Of a stretch of 49,555 nucleotides of DNA, positions 35,566 through 44,542 are shown piece by piece. The stretch spans positions 1 through 49,555 of the forward strand of contig JAJYYH010000048.1 in NCBI GenBank assembly GCA_021801255.1, read 5' to 3'. Positions within the stretch are counted from its first letter, which is position 1. Each line of letters begins with the position of its first letter. Under the pieces are notes generated by a model. That model did no database searches, was not told the DNA's origin, and saw only the letters and a list, made by a program, of their open reading frames with translations. Made by a program: the position numbers and the translations under genes. The DNA comes from Pseudomonadota bacterium. GTDB lineage: Bacteria; Pseudomonadota; Alphaproteobacteria; Acetobacterales; Acetobacteraceae.

Positions 35566-35734
35566 GAAAGGCCAGGGGCTTTGTCCGTCGCCGGGATAGG
35601 ACGATCGCCAAAGATGAAGTCTTGAGTTATGCACCGCAAGCGAGGCTGGCGGCGCCCCGCGATGCTCTATCCAGCCGCTCGCGCCGGTCAGGAACAGGCG
35701 CGTCGCGACTGTGACATCCCCGACCGGCACTATC

Positions 35735-36178
35735 TCATTCGAATTGCCGCCCCATCACCACGCCTTTCGAGAGCGAGGTGATATAGGTATCAAGAGCCAC
35801 GAGGTCCGGACTGCCGAAGGCCGGCGGCGTGCCTTTGAGTGCGCCGCCGATGCATCGCGCTATTTGTTGCGAGAGGGTGATCACGCTTTGCACGCGCGGG
35901 GAATAGCGCGGAAATGCTGCCGCCGCGCCGATCAGGCTCGGAATGGCTTTGCCGTTTGGCAGCTTACCCGCGTCGCGGCCGCCGTTGAGGTGGCAGGTCT
36001 CGCAGGTGCCGGCGCCACCAAAACTCTCATGCGCGAAGAGATCGGCGCCTTTCTGAACCGCTTGCTGCACCGCCGCCTGCCCCGCCGGCGCATCGGCCGC
36101 CTGGACGACAAAGGGCACGCCGAGCGCCGCAACCACGAGCGCCGCGCAGAGTTTTGATCCTGTCCGTCGCGCCATCAC
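35735..36178 (-). CDS. Exported monohaem c-type cytochrome
   Basis: The 147-residue protein has a signal peptide (residues 1-28, ending VVQAADA) and one haem site CETCH (Cys59, Cys62, His63), followed by LNGGRDAGKLPNGKAIPSLIGAAAAFPRYSP. The probable distal ligand is Met142 near the end. The pattern recalls SoxX/SoxA and thiosulfate dehydrogenase-type small cytochromes, but no sox genes are nearby, so it is left as a periplasmic electron carrier. ATG 36178 follows GGAGAAG; a second ATG comes one codon later. Confidence 0.85.
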   Translation of the reverse strand: MMARRTGSKLCAALVVAALGVPFVVQAADAPAGQAAVQQAVQKGADLFAHESFGGAGTCETCHLNGGRDAGKLPNGKAIPSLIGAAAAFPRYSPRVQSVITLSQQIARCIGGALKGTPPAFGSPDLVALDTYITSLSKGVVMGRQFE

Positions 36179-36317
36179 ACTTCTCCGCTGTTATCGGGTT
36201 CATTTGGCATTTTCGCCACGTCTGACCCGAAACCAGGATAGGAGCTGCGCGACGGAGCGGCAACCACGGCGCGCCGGCCGAGCGCGTCGTCATGCGCGCG
36301 GGCGGCGCCGGAGGCGA

Positions 36318-36671
36318 TTATTCGGGTTGTCCCGGATCGGCCATCGCCCAGCCTGACATCTGGCGTCCGGTCGGCCCTGCCTCCTTGGCAAGATCAGGCT
36401 CCTGCGCCGCGAAAGACGGGCCGGCAAGCCGGTCCCCGCGCGCGCTCTCTCCGCCTGGCTCGGCGGCGGGCGCGTGGCCAAGGGGCGCGGCATCGCCGGG
36501 ACGCGGCACCGGGGCGCGATGGGCTGGCGCGGCGTTGGCCCTGAGCCGGCCCGCGATATGGCGAAAGCGCTGGCGCAGAGCGCGCACGCCGCTCGCCAAG
36601 CTGAGGGCGATCTCGCGGCTGCCTTCATGGCGCCGCAACATGGCCTCACCAATGTCATCAAATAGAGCCAT
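36318..36671 (-). CDS. Hypothetical protein, helical N-terminus
   Basis: The 117-residue product starts at an ATG with AAAGGA and a 9-nt spacer. The first half is a charged amphipathic helix region (MALFDDIGEAMLRRHEGSRE, then RALRQRFRHIAGRLR), and the second half is Ala/Pro/Gly-rich and probably disordered. No family, signal or membrane segment is seen. It lies between the cytochrome gene and an IS remnant. Function unknown. Confidence 0.45.
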   Translation of the reverse strand: MALFDDIGEAMLRRHEGSREIALSLASGVRALRQRFRHIAGRLRANAAPAHRAPVPRPGDAAPLGHAPAAEPGGESARGDRLAGPSFAAQEPDLAKEAGPTGRQMSGWAMADPGQPE

Positions 36672-37199
36672 GGGTGCGATCCTTTCATCCGCGGCGGCAA
36701 TCACGCCGCCATGAAGGACGCTTCCACCCTGCAAAGGGCGATGAGAGAGCCCCGCGCCCCGTCGCGGCGACAGCAACTGTTCGCTCTCGCGCTATGGTGC
36801 CGGCCGCTTGGGCCGTGGGGCGGAAACCGGCCTCATCTCGCCTTTGTGCGATGCAACATGATATTGCCCCGCGCCGATGTCAATGCGCCGCGCGTCTCCC
36901 GAAACACAGACGATCCACGCCGGATTTTGGGTTTTCCCTTGCTCGCCGGGCTGGACGACGTCGGAGAGGAAGAGGCGGGCTTGAGCTTCCATGACGGGTT
37001 TGGAGGGCGCGAGAGGGGCCCGCGGCCAGCCCGCCGCAGAACCCGTCATGAACCAGGATCGAGCCGATATCGACATCCGCATCGTCTCACCCGTATCACC
37101 GCCGAGATCGCCGCCGCCACCGAGCCGGCGTCGCCGACTGACATAGGCCCTGGCACGACACCGGCAACGCGATCGCCCGACCCGCCAACATCGCCTCCG
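36672..37199. other. Gene-poor interval
   Basis: I see no convincing gene here. Open frames on both strands lack a ribosome-binding site and family similarity. The right part may hold further scrambled sequence of the IS1595-type transposase remnant next to it. Confidence 0.5.
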
Positions 37200-37344
37200 G
37201 CCGGCCCTCGCCTCGGGTGCGTCCTCCGACCCAGGCTTCATCCACTTCAACATGTTCTCGCGGCTCGCCGCCAATCTTGTCGCGCTCGGGGCACACCATC
37301 CCGGCGCGGCGCTGATGGTTGCAAATGCGACGGAGTTGCAATAC
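37200..37344 (-). pseudogene. IS1595-family transposase fragment
   Basis: One minus-strand frame reads LRRICNHQRRAGMVCPERD and then HVEVDEAWVGGRTRGEGR, which aligns with the ISXO2/IS1595 transposase catalytic region (LHKLRRAMV...EVDETYVGGR). The similarity breaks off on both sides in shifted frames and there is no start, so this is a decayed fragment. It lies immediately upstream of the Nramp-type gene. Confidence 0.6.
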
Positions 37345-37348
37345 ATAA

Positions 37349-37366
37349 GATCTCTCCTTGGAGATC
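37349..37366 (+). promoter_or_regulatory. Hairpin covering the ribosome-binding site of the Nramp gene
   Basis: GATCTC and GAGATC form a 6-bp stem with a 6-nt loop. The 3' arm contains the GGAG ribosome-binding site of the gene starting at 37373, so the site would be masked when folded. Confidence 0.4.
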
Positions 37367-37372
37367 CAACGC

Positions 37373-38638
37373 ATGCCAGCGACAAATCCGGCCGCCGCGG
37401 CGCCTCCCGCTGCCGCTTTAGGCCGCCTTCGGTTCTTTTTGGCTGTGGCCGGCCCCGGCCTCGTGGTGATGCTCGCCGATACCGATGTCGGCAGCATCGT
37501 CACCGCCGCGCAGAGCGGCGTGCAATGGGGTTATCGGCTGCTCGGGCTACAGCTACTGCTCATCCCGGTGCTCTATGTCGTCCAGGAACTCACCGTGCGG
37601 CTCGGCATTTTTACCGGGCGCGGCCATGGTGAACTAATCCGCGAGAAGTTTGGCCGCCCTTGGGCTTTTGTTTCGGTGACTGGGTTGGCGATCGCCGTGC
37701 TGGGAGCGCTGGTAACCGAATTCTCCGGTGTTGCGGGGATTGGCGAGCTTTTCGGTGTGCCGCGTGTCGCGAGCCTCGCTCTCGCTGTCGCCGCTTTGCT
37801 TGCGGTGGTGCTCACCGGCTCCTATCGCCGGGTGGAGCGGGTGGCGATTATCTGCGGCTTGTTTGAACTCGCCTTCCTGGGCGTGGCCTGGGCAGCGCAC
37901 CCTGATTTCCCCGCCATGCTGCGCGGGTCGTTAGACATTCCCTATGCCAATCGGGATTATCTCTATCTGGTCGCGGCCAATATCGGCGCCGTGATCATGC
38001 CGTGGATGATCTTTTACCAGCAATCCGCCATCGCCGACAAAAAGCTGCGTATCGAGCATTTCCGGGCCGCACGGCTTGATACCGCATTCGGCTCGATCGT
38101 CACACAGATCATCATGGCTGCCGTGTTGATCGCCGCCGCCGCGACCATCGGCCGCAGCAACCCGCATGCCAATCTCGGCGCTGTCGGCGACATTAGCGAT
38201 GCGTTCAGGCCTTTTCTCGGCGCGGCGATGGCCCGGCTGGTCTTTGGCCTCGGCGTGCTCGGGGCCGGCATGGTCGCCGCCGTTGTCGTCTCGCTGGCCC
38301 TCGCCTGGGGTATCGGCGAGGTTACCGGCTTCCGGCATTCGCTGGAACTGCATCCCGCGAAAGCACCCTGGTTCTATGGCGCCTACGCGGTATGCACGCT
38401 GGCCGGCGCCGGGCTCGTTCTGGTGATGCCGGATCTCGTGGCGCTGAATATTGCCGTCGAGGCAATGAACGCCTTGTTGCTGCCGCTGGTACTCGGCTTT
38501 CTCATCGCGCTTGCCGTTCGTGCTCTGCCGGAGGGACAAAATCTGCGCGGCTGGTATCTCTGGCTGGTTTTGGCACTCGCCATTATGACAACCGCGCTTG
38601 GCATCTTTGGCGCACTCTCGGGGATGGGGGTGGTCTGA
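37373..38638 (+). CDS. Divergent Nramp-family divalent metal transporter
   Basis: The 421-residue protein has about 11 membrane helices. In helix 1 the canonical DPGN metal-binding motif is replaced by DTDVGSI (residues 36-42), and in helix 6 the canonical MPH is MPW (residues 209-211, MPWMIFYQQSA). These changes occur in an uncharacterised or magnesium-linked branch of Nramp relatives, so the metal should not be assumed to be manganese or iron. ATG 37373 has GGAG 9-10 nt upstream; a TTG at 37358 is less likely. It is a single-gene unit beside an IS remnant. Confidence 0.85.
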   Translation: MPATNPAAAAPPAAALGRLRFFLAVAGPGLVVMLADTDVGSIVTAAQSGVQWGYRLLGLQLLLIPVLYVVQELTVRLGIFTGRGHGELIREKFGRPWAFVSVTGLAIAVLGALVTEFSGVAGIGELFGVPRVASLALAVAALLAVVLTGSYRRVERVAIICGLFELAFLGVAWAAHPDFPAMLRGSLDIPYANRDYLYLVAANIGAVIMPWMIFYQQSAIADKKLRIEHFRAARLDTAFGSIVTQIIMAAVLIAAAATIGRSNPHANLGAVGDISDAFRPFLGAAMARLVFGLGVLGAGMVAAVVVSLALAWGIGEVTGFRHSLELHPAKAPWFYGAYAVCTLAGAGLVLVMPDLVALNIAVEAMNALLLPLVLGFLIALAVRALPEGQNLRGWYLWLVLALAIMTTALGIFGALSGMGVV

Positions 38639-38753
38639 TACCCGCGACGCACCGTGTGCCAATTTCAGAAAGCTCGGCCATGTCGGTGCCGTCTTCGCCG
38701 CCGGTCAGCACCGCACAAAGCGCAATAGCCAGCATCTCCAGCATTCTGCCGCG

Positions 38754-39557
38754 CTATGGTGCCGGGGCGATGCTGAGGGTGATTTTCGTCGATGGCACGG
38801 CGATGCCGCCGGCGTGGTTGACCACAGCGCCGATCTGAATGCCGGCGACCAGCCATTCGCCGTTGGCAGCACGCACCAGCAGAGGGGCGCCGCTGGTGCC
38901 TTCGGTGCCTTCGCAACTATGGTGGATCAGCGGCTGGCGATGCGCGTCGTCGATCTCCTCGGCGATCAGGCAATGGAGATCAGCCTCGATGATCTCGATA
39001 TGGTCCTTGCTGTAGCCGCCCAGGGCGGCGGGTGTGCCGGGGCGCGGCACGCTTGGCGCGAGACGCAGCACGTGGCCGACCATATGCAGGGGGCTGGCGA
39101 GGCGCAGCACCGCCCAGTCCGAGCCGGCGGTGTCGCCCTCGTGGAACGGGTCGTAGCCGGGGGCGACGGTGAAATCGGCGACCACCGCGACCGCAGTCGC
39201 GGCGCCGTGATCGGCGGCAAGCAGAAAATGGATCAGCCTTGGCTGCACGATCAGCCGGGTGCGCTGGCGATAGAGGCAATGCGCGGCGGTGAGCACAATA
39301 GCAGGGGCGACGACGAAGCCGGTGCAGCGCCCGCCGAGGGCGTTCTGCACCCGCCCGATGGCGCGCCAGGGAAATTCAAGCGGATTAACCGGCTGGCGCT
39401 CATCGGTGCGGCCAATACCGGGCAAAATGGCGGCATTGGGTGTCGGCTCGGTGAAAGTTAGGTCGCCGGCGGTTGCGATCTGGCGCGGCCCGGGTATCAG
39501 GAGGAATGCGAGCGCCAGCGCGATGGGCGCGGGCACCCGCCGCGCTCGCGCCGTCAC
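38754..39557 (-). CDS. Exported trypsin-like serine protease
   Basis: From the GTG at 39557 the product is 267 residues with a signal peptide (PIALALAFLLIPGPRQIATAG). The chymotrypsin-fold triad is His93 in LTAAHCLY, Asp147 in GSDWAVLRL and Ser222 in GTSGAPLL (GNSGGP-like), and the Cys pair around the His loop is present. The GTG overlaps the stop of the carbonic anhydrase gene (GTGA), so the two are translated together. The frame to 39674 overlaps the anhydrase and lacks a start. It is a V8/trypsin-like periplasmic protease; the substrate is unknown. Confidence 0.85.
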   Translation of the reverse strand: MTARARRVPAPIALALAFLLIPGPRQIATAGDLTFTEPTPNAAILPGIGRTDERQPVNPLEFPWRAIGRVQNALGGRCTGFVVAPAIVLTAAHCLYRQRTRLIVQPRLIHFLLAADHGAATAVAVVADFTVAPGYDPFHEGDTAGSDWAVLRLASPLHMVGHVLRLAPSVPRPGTPAALGGYSKDHIEIIEADLHCLIAEEIDDAHRQPLIHHSCEGTEGTSGAPLLVRAANGEWLVAGIQIGAVVNHAGGIAVPSTKITLSIAPAP

Positions 39558-40168
39558 GGCGACACCGGCCGAAACTGGCCGCGTTCGCCAAGCAGCGAGA
39601 GCACGCCACTGCGGATATCGAAGGATGCACCATGCAGGCGGAGACCGTCGGCGCGCTCGGCAGCCGCGATCCACGGGAAGCCGCGCAGATTCTCGAGCGA
39701 AAGCTTGATGGTTTCGAATTCACAGATATTTTGCGCGGTCTCGGGTGTCGCATGAGCGAGCGCACGGGCGCGCGCCGGGGCGGCGATCGAGACCCAGGAA
39801 TTGATGAAATCCGCCTGCGCCAGCGGCGCGCCATGCAGCAAGGCCGCGACCCCGCTGCACATCGCGTGACCGAGCACGATGAGATCGGAAACATGCAGCA
39901 CACGAACGGCGAATTCGAGCGCGGCGCTGGTGCCGTGATGGGTGCCATCCGGTGCATAGGGTGGCACCAGGGCGGCGATGTTGCGCACGGTGAAGATTTC
40001 CCCCGGTGCAGCATCGAAGATCATCGCGGGATCGACACGGCTATCGGCGCAGGCAATAACCATGGCGCGTGGTGATTGGCCGTGCTCGGCGAGCATCCCG
40101 AACAGGCGCCGCCGCTCCTGCCAGGCCTGCTGGCGGAAACGTCGATAGCCGGCGAGCAGGTTTTGCAT
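39554..40168 (-). CDS. Beta-class carbonic anhydrase
   Basis: Interconverts CO2 and bicarbonate. The 204-residue protein has the zinc ligands Cys40 (CADSRVD, with the Asp42-Arg44 dyad), His101 and Cys104 (LGHAMCSG), plus the family segment VRNIAALVPPY. Length is normal for the class. It is located 30 bp after secA on the same strand and its stop overlaps the protease start. Confidence 0.94.
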   Translation of the reverse strand: MQNLLAGYRRFRQQAWQERRRLFGMLAEHGQSPRAMVIACADSRVDPAMIFDAAPGEIFTVRNIAALVPPYAPDGTHHGTSAALEFAVRVLHVSDLIVLGHAMCSGVAALLHGAPLAQADFINSWVSIAAPARARALAHATPETAQNICEFETIKLSLENLRGFPWIAAAERADGLRLHGASFDIRSGVLSLLGERGQFRPVSP

Positions 40169-40198
40169 GCCGGCGCGCCTGCTCAGATGCGCCCGGTT

Positions 40199-42907
40199 TC
40201 AGGTGCGCCCATGGCAATGCTTGTATTTCTTACCCGAGCCGCAGGGGCAGGGCGCGTTGCGCGGGGTATTGTCCCAGAGACCGGGCTCGGCGAGGGCCAC
40301 GGCCGAGGCCATGAGCGCGCCGTCCGCGCCGAGCAGCTCGGGGGCACGCGCAATCTCCGCGGGGGCAGGGTGGCTTTCCACCATCGCCTTCTGGCGCGGC
40401 TGGAAATCCGCTTCGGGCGGCGCCTCGGGCGACAATTCGACACGGCCGAGCAGCATCGTCACCCGCTCCTTGAGTTCGTCGAGCATGGCGTTGAATAGCG
40501 TGAAGGCTTCGCTCTTGTATTCATTGAGTGGATCGCGTTGACCGTAGGCGCGCAGCCCAATCCCCTGCCGCAGATAATCGAGCGCCAGGAGATGTTCCTT
40601 CCACACCTGATCGAGCACCTGCAGCAACAGCGATTTCTCGATATAGCGCATCAGCTCGGGCCCGACATTCGCGGCCTTCGCCGCGAGCTGGGCGTCGGCC
40701 GCTTGCCGGATGCGCTTCAGAATTTCGTCGGGCTCGATCCCGTCTTCCTTGGCCCAATCGGCGATCGGCAGATCGAGATTGAGCAGCCGGCGGACATCAT
40801 CGGCGAGTTCCGCGCTCTGCCATTGCTCGGCGAACGCGCGCTCCGCAATGCGCCGCGTGATCAGCGTCGCGATGACCTCGTCACGCATTTCGTTGATGGT
40901 CTCGGTGACATCCTCAGCGTGCATGAATTCGCGCCTCTGGGCATATACTTCCTTGCGCTGCGCGTTCATCACGTCGTCATAGCGGAGGACATTCTTGCGC
41001 ATGTCGAAGTTGCGCGCCTCGACTTTTTTCTGCGCTTTTTCCAGGGCCTTGTTGATCCAAGGATGGACGATCGCCTCGCCATCCTTGAGACCGAGTTTCT
41101 GCAATAACCCGCCCATGCGATCAGAGCCGAAGATGCGCATGAGATCGTCCTCGAGCGACAGGAAGAAGCGCGACGCGCCGGGATCGCCCTGGCGGCCGGA
41201 GCGGCCGCGGAGCTGGTTGTCGATGCGTCGGCTTTCGTGGCGCTCAGTACCGATAACGAAGAGCCCGCCCGCCTGCTTGACGATTTCCGCGGCCGCCGCG
41301 ATCTCGGCGCGGATGGCCTCGGCGCGGGTGGCGCGCGCAGCCTCGTTCTCGATCACTGCCAGTTCGCGTTTGAGGCGCATTTCGAGATTACCGCCGAGCT
41401 TGATGTCGGTGCCGCGCCCGGCCATGTTGGTGGCGATCGTCACCGCGCCGGGCGCGCCGGCCTCGGAAATGATCTCGGCTTCCTGCTCATGAAAACGCGC
41501 GTTGAGAACAGCGTGCGGTATTTTCTTTTTCTTGAGTATATTGCTAAGAGTTTCGCTCTTCTCGATGCTCACCGTGCCAACCAGGACGGGCTGGTCCCGT
41601 TCGCGGCATTCGCCGATGAGCCTGGCGACCGATTCGTATTTCTCAGCCGCAGTGCGATAAACTTCATCGTCCTGATCATCGCGGGTGACGGCGACGTTGG
41701 TTGGGATTTCTACGACGTCAAGCTTGTAGATCTCGGCGAATTCATCCGCCTCCGTCATGGCCGTGCCGGTCATGCCCGCGAGCTTCGGGTAGAGGCGGAA
41801 ATAGTTCTGGAAAGTGATCGAGGCCAGGGTCTGGTTTTCCGGCTGGATCTCGACGCCTTCCTTAGCCTCAAGCGCCTGATGCAAGCCCTCAGAATAGCGC
41901 CGCCCTTCCATCATCCGGCCAGTGAATTCATCAATGATGACCACTTTGCCCTGACGGACGATATAGTCAACATCGCGGGCGAACAAAACATGCGCGCGCA
42001 GTGATTGCTGTACATGATGAACCAATGCGACGTTGAATATGTCGTAGAGATTGCCTTCCGTAAGAATGCCGGCAGCGCGCAGCGCGTCCTCGACGACACC
42101 GGCGCCAGTCTCGGTCAGCGTCGCGGTGCGGAACTTTTCGTCCTTGTCAAAATTCGTCACATCCTTGACGACTTCGGCGAGCACAGCATTGACGCGGTGA
42201 TAAAGATCGGAGGAATCCTCCGCCGGCCCCGAGATGATCAGTGGTGTGCGCGCCTCATCGATCAAGATGCTGTCCACTTCATCGACGATGGCAAATCCGA
42301 ACGTCCGCTGTACCATATCCTCAAGACGGTATTTCATGTTGTCGCGGAGATAATCGAAGCCGAATTCATTGTTCGTACCATAGGTGATATCGGCGGCGTA
42401 GGCGCCGCGCCGTTCGGCATCGTCGAGCCCATGCACGATGACGCCGGTGGTCATGCCAAGAAAGCTGTAGATTTGGCCCATCCATTCGGCGTCACGCCGG
42501 GCGAGATAGTCGTTCACCGTCACCACATGCACGCCTTGCCCGGTGAGCGCGTTGAGATAGACCGGCAAGGTGGCGACCAGGGTCTTGCCCTCGCCGGTTT
42601 TCATCTCGGCGATCTTGCCATCATGCAGCACCATGCCGCCGATCAACTGGACGTCGAAATGGCGCTGGCCGAGCACACGCTTCGAGGCCTCGCGCACGGT
42701 CGCGAAAGCTTCCGGGAGCAGTTCGTCGAGACTGGCGCCACCGGCGAGGCGGGCGCGGAGCGCCGCCGTCTGGCCAGCGAGTTCGCTGTCCGAGAGCGCG
42801 GCCATCTTCGGTTCCAGTGCGCCGATCTCGGGGACACGGCGCTGATAGGCCTTGAGCGAGCGGTCATTGGCCGTGCCGAAGATTGAGCGGGCGATACGGG
42901 CAAACAT
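40199..42907 (-). CDS. secA: Preprotein translocase ATPase SecA
   Basis: SecA drives Sec-dependent secretion. The 902-residue protein has the Walker A-type MKTGEGKT at about residue 100, the DEAD-like [20 protein letters not shown], the [10 protein letters not shown] helicase motif and the C-terminal zinc/SecB-binding [16 protein letters not shown] 42907 is preceded by GGAAGG and gives the family N-terminus [11 protein letters not shown]; an upstream frame of nine codons is unlikely. The gene heads a minus-strand group with the carbonic anhydrase and protease genes. Confidence 0.97.
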   Translation of the reverse strand: MFARIARSIFGTANDRSLKAYQRRVPEIGALEPKMAALSDSELAGQTAALRARLAGGASLDELLPEAFATVREASKRVLGQRHFDVQLIGGMVLHDGKIAEMKTGEGKTLVATLPVYLNALTGQGVHVVTVNDYLARRDAEWMGQIYSFLGMTTGVIVHGLDDAERRGAYAADITYGTNNEFGFDYLRDNMKYRLEDMVQRTFGFAIVDEVDSILIDEARTPLIISGPAEDSSDLYHRVNAVLAEVVKDVTNFDKDEKFRTATLTETGAGVVEDALRAAGILTEGNLYDIFNVALVHHVQQSLRAHVLFARDVDYIVRQGKVVIIDEFTGRMMEGRRYSEGLHQALEAKEGVEIQPENQTLASITFQNYFRLYPKLAGMTGTAMTEADEFAEIYKLDVVEIPTNVAVTRDDQDDEVYRTAAEKYESVARLIGECRERDQPVLVGTVSIEKSETLSNILKKKKIPHAVLNARFHEQEAEIISEAGAPGAVTIATNMAGRGTDIKLGGNLEMRLKRELAVIENEAARATRAEAIRAEIAAAAEIVKQAGGLFVIGTERHESRRIDNQLRGRSGRQGDPGASRFFLSLEDDLMRIFGSDRMGGLLQKLGLKDGEAIVHPWINKALEKAQKKVEARNFDMRKNVLRYDDVMNAQRKEVYAQRREFMHAEDVTETINEMRDEVIATLITRRIAERAFAEQWQSAELADDVRRLLNLDLPIADWAKEDGIEPDEILKRIRQAADAQLAAKAANVGPELMRYIEKSLLLQVLDQVWKEHLLALDYLRQGIGLRAYGQRDPLNEYKSEAFTLFNAMLDELKERVTMLLGRVELSPEAPPEADFQPRQKAMVESHPAPAEIARAPELLGADGALMASAVALAEPGLWDNTPRNAPCPCGSGKKYKHCHGRT

Positions 42908-42994
42908 AGGGGAGCCTTCCGGGACAAGTCTCAATAAGGGCGCGAAACAGCACCGCCCGCCCGAACCGGCGGGGGAACGGCATGGCGACGCCTC

Positions 42995-43450
42995 TCAGAT
43001 AAGATGCGCGCCTTCCCCGGTCAACGCGGCGCGCGCCGCGGCGATGATGCGGCGCGCTTCGTCCCAAAGCGCAAAACGATCGAAATCTGCCGCGGCGACC
43101 CATGCCGCTGCGCTGACATCGGAGCCGGGGCACGGTTCGCCTGTTCGCCAGCAGGCGGCGAAGTCAAGGATGGTATAGTGGTAAAGTATCCGTCCCTCGG
43201 CGTCGCGGTGGATGCTGTCAACATTGCCCGCCAAAACCAGCTTGCCGACCTCGAGGCCGGTTTCCTCGAACAATTCGCGCCGTGCCGCCGCGATCGCGGT
43301 CTCGCCGAGTTTTTGCGCCCCCCCGGGGAGGCTCCAGGCACCGGCGGCCGGGGGATGGGCACGGCGCACCAGCAACACGGTGTCCTCGCGCAGCACCACG
43401 ATCCCGATCCCGACGATGGGCCGCTCGGGATAGGTGCGCGGCGCGTTCAC
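42995..43450 (-). CDS. NUDIX hydrolase
   Basis: The 151-residue protein has a canonical NUDIX box, GGAQKLGETAIAAARRELFEETGLEV (about residues 43-68), preceded by VGIGIVVLRED and LLVRRAHPPAAGAWSLPGG. This size and style fit MutT/ADP-ribose pyrophosphatase-type enzymes. Its start overlaps the stop of the DUF4340 gene by 4 bp, so it is the last gene of the Gld-like operon, an unusual association. Confidence 0.9.
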   Translation of the reverse strand: MNAPRTYPERPIVGIGIVVLREDTVLLVRRAHPPAAGAWSLPGGAQKLGETAIAAARRELFEETGLEVGKLVLAGNVDSIHRDAEGRILYHYTILDFAACWRTGEPCPGSDVSAAAWVAAADFDRFALWDEARRIIAAARAALTGEGAHLI

Positions 43451-44529
43451 CGTGGCGCGGGGGGTTGCCCGGGCATCGCCGGGGTCGGCGTGGCCGGCAT
43501 GACCGCAGCGGGCGGCGGGGTGGGGGTCGCCGGGGGCAGCAGGTCATCAAGGCTGGGCAGGATGGTTTTCGCCTGCCAACTCGGCACCGCAAGCGCGAAG
43601 CCATTGAATTTCTTGCCGAGCGCGTCGGCCATCGCCTGCGCCTTGTCCTTGCCGCTCGGGGTGAAAATCGCCCAGACGGTTTCACCCTCGACGCTGATTG
43701 CCGCCCGCAGCGTCAGGCCGTCGGTAGTAACAAAGGTGATCGTGCCGAGTTTTTGCCCAAGGGGGGCGCTGGCGGCACGGGTATCGCTGAAGCTCAGGTA
43801 TTCGAGGCCGCGCGCCAGCGTGTCGATCTTGAGCTGATCGAGCACCGGGTGGGTCGCGGGCGTGCTCACCACCAGCTTGTCCCCCTCACGGGTCAGCACG
43901 AGATGTGAGGTGTCGCGGTCGATGGTGATGCTGGCCACCTGGTCACGCGCGATATTGACGATCTGGTGATCGATCCAGCCGGAAAGATCGGGATCCGCCT
44001 CGACCGTGCCCTCGGCGAGCCAGACCTGGTTTTCCCCGACGCGGCGGACGAAAACCTGCGCGGCGCCGCCATTTTCCGGGCTCGGCCGGGTATGGCCGAG
44101 GATGATTGCGGCGAGTGCCGCGCCCTTGGCGTCAAGCACGCGAACCTCTCTGGCCTCCGATTTCGCGTCCCTCGGGTCATCCACGCCGAGGCGGGCGAAC
44201 TCCGCCGGATCATCGGTGCGTTTTTCCACGAGTTTGAGTTCGGCGAGCCCGGCGAGCAGCGTATGCACGCGGGGCGCGAGGGCTGGGAAATTGCCGTGTT
44301 CGGCGAGCAGCCAGCGATCAGCCTCGCGGACCAGCACGAGAGTTTTGCTGTGATCGGCGATTTCAAGGCGCTGGGCGGCTGCCATGCGCGCGGCAAAATC
44401 GGGGAAGGCCAAGGTTGCGGCGTTGGCCGTGACCTCGCCCATGGTGTCGCGGGCGATGCCGGCGTACCAGCCGAGGCCAAGTGAGACGGCGCCGAGCAGG
44501 AGGAGAATAAACGCAGTGCGGGGTTTCAT
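43447..44529 (-). CDS. DUF4340 protein, auxiliary to a Gld-like ABC system
   Basis: The 360-residue protein has one N-terminal membrane helix (residues about 5-24, AFILLLLGAVSLGLGWYAG) and a large periplasmic part with repeated LVREADRWLLAEHGNFPA-like and VWLAEGTVEADPDLSGWIDHQIV segments, characteristic of DUF4340. The last about 40 residues are a Pro/Ala/Thr-rich tail. In known genomes this family accompanies GldG. ATG 44529 has GAGGAG upstream. It is 13 bp after the gldG-like gene. Confidence 0.82.
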   Translation of the reverse strand: MKPRTAFILLLLGAVSLGLGWYAGIARDTMGEVTANAATLAFPDFAARMAAAQRLEIADHSKTLVLVREADRWLLAEHGNFPALAPRVHTLLAGLAELKLVEKRTDDPAEFARLGVDDPRDAKSEAREVRVLDAKGAALAAIILGHTRPSPENGGAAQVFVRRVGENQVWLAEGTVEADPDLSGWIDHQIVNIARDQVASITIDRDTSHLVLTREGDKLVVSTPATHPVLDQLKIDTLARGLEYLSFSDTRAASAPLGQKLGTITFVTTDGLTLRAAISVEGETVWAIFTPSGKDKAQAMADALGKKFNGFALAVPSWQAKTILPSLDDLLPPATPTPPPAAVMPATPTPAMPGQPPAPR

Positions 44530-44542
44530 GGCGCGGGGCTCC

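Noticed and set aside
38639-38753. Small frames between the Nramp gene and the protease gene
   Set aside because: No ribosome-binding site or conserved pattern; treated as intergenic sequence between convergent genes.
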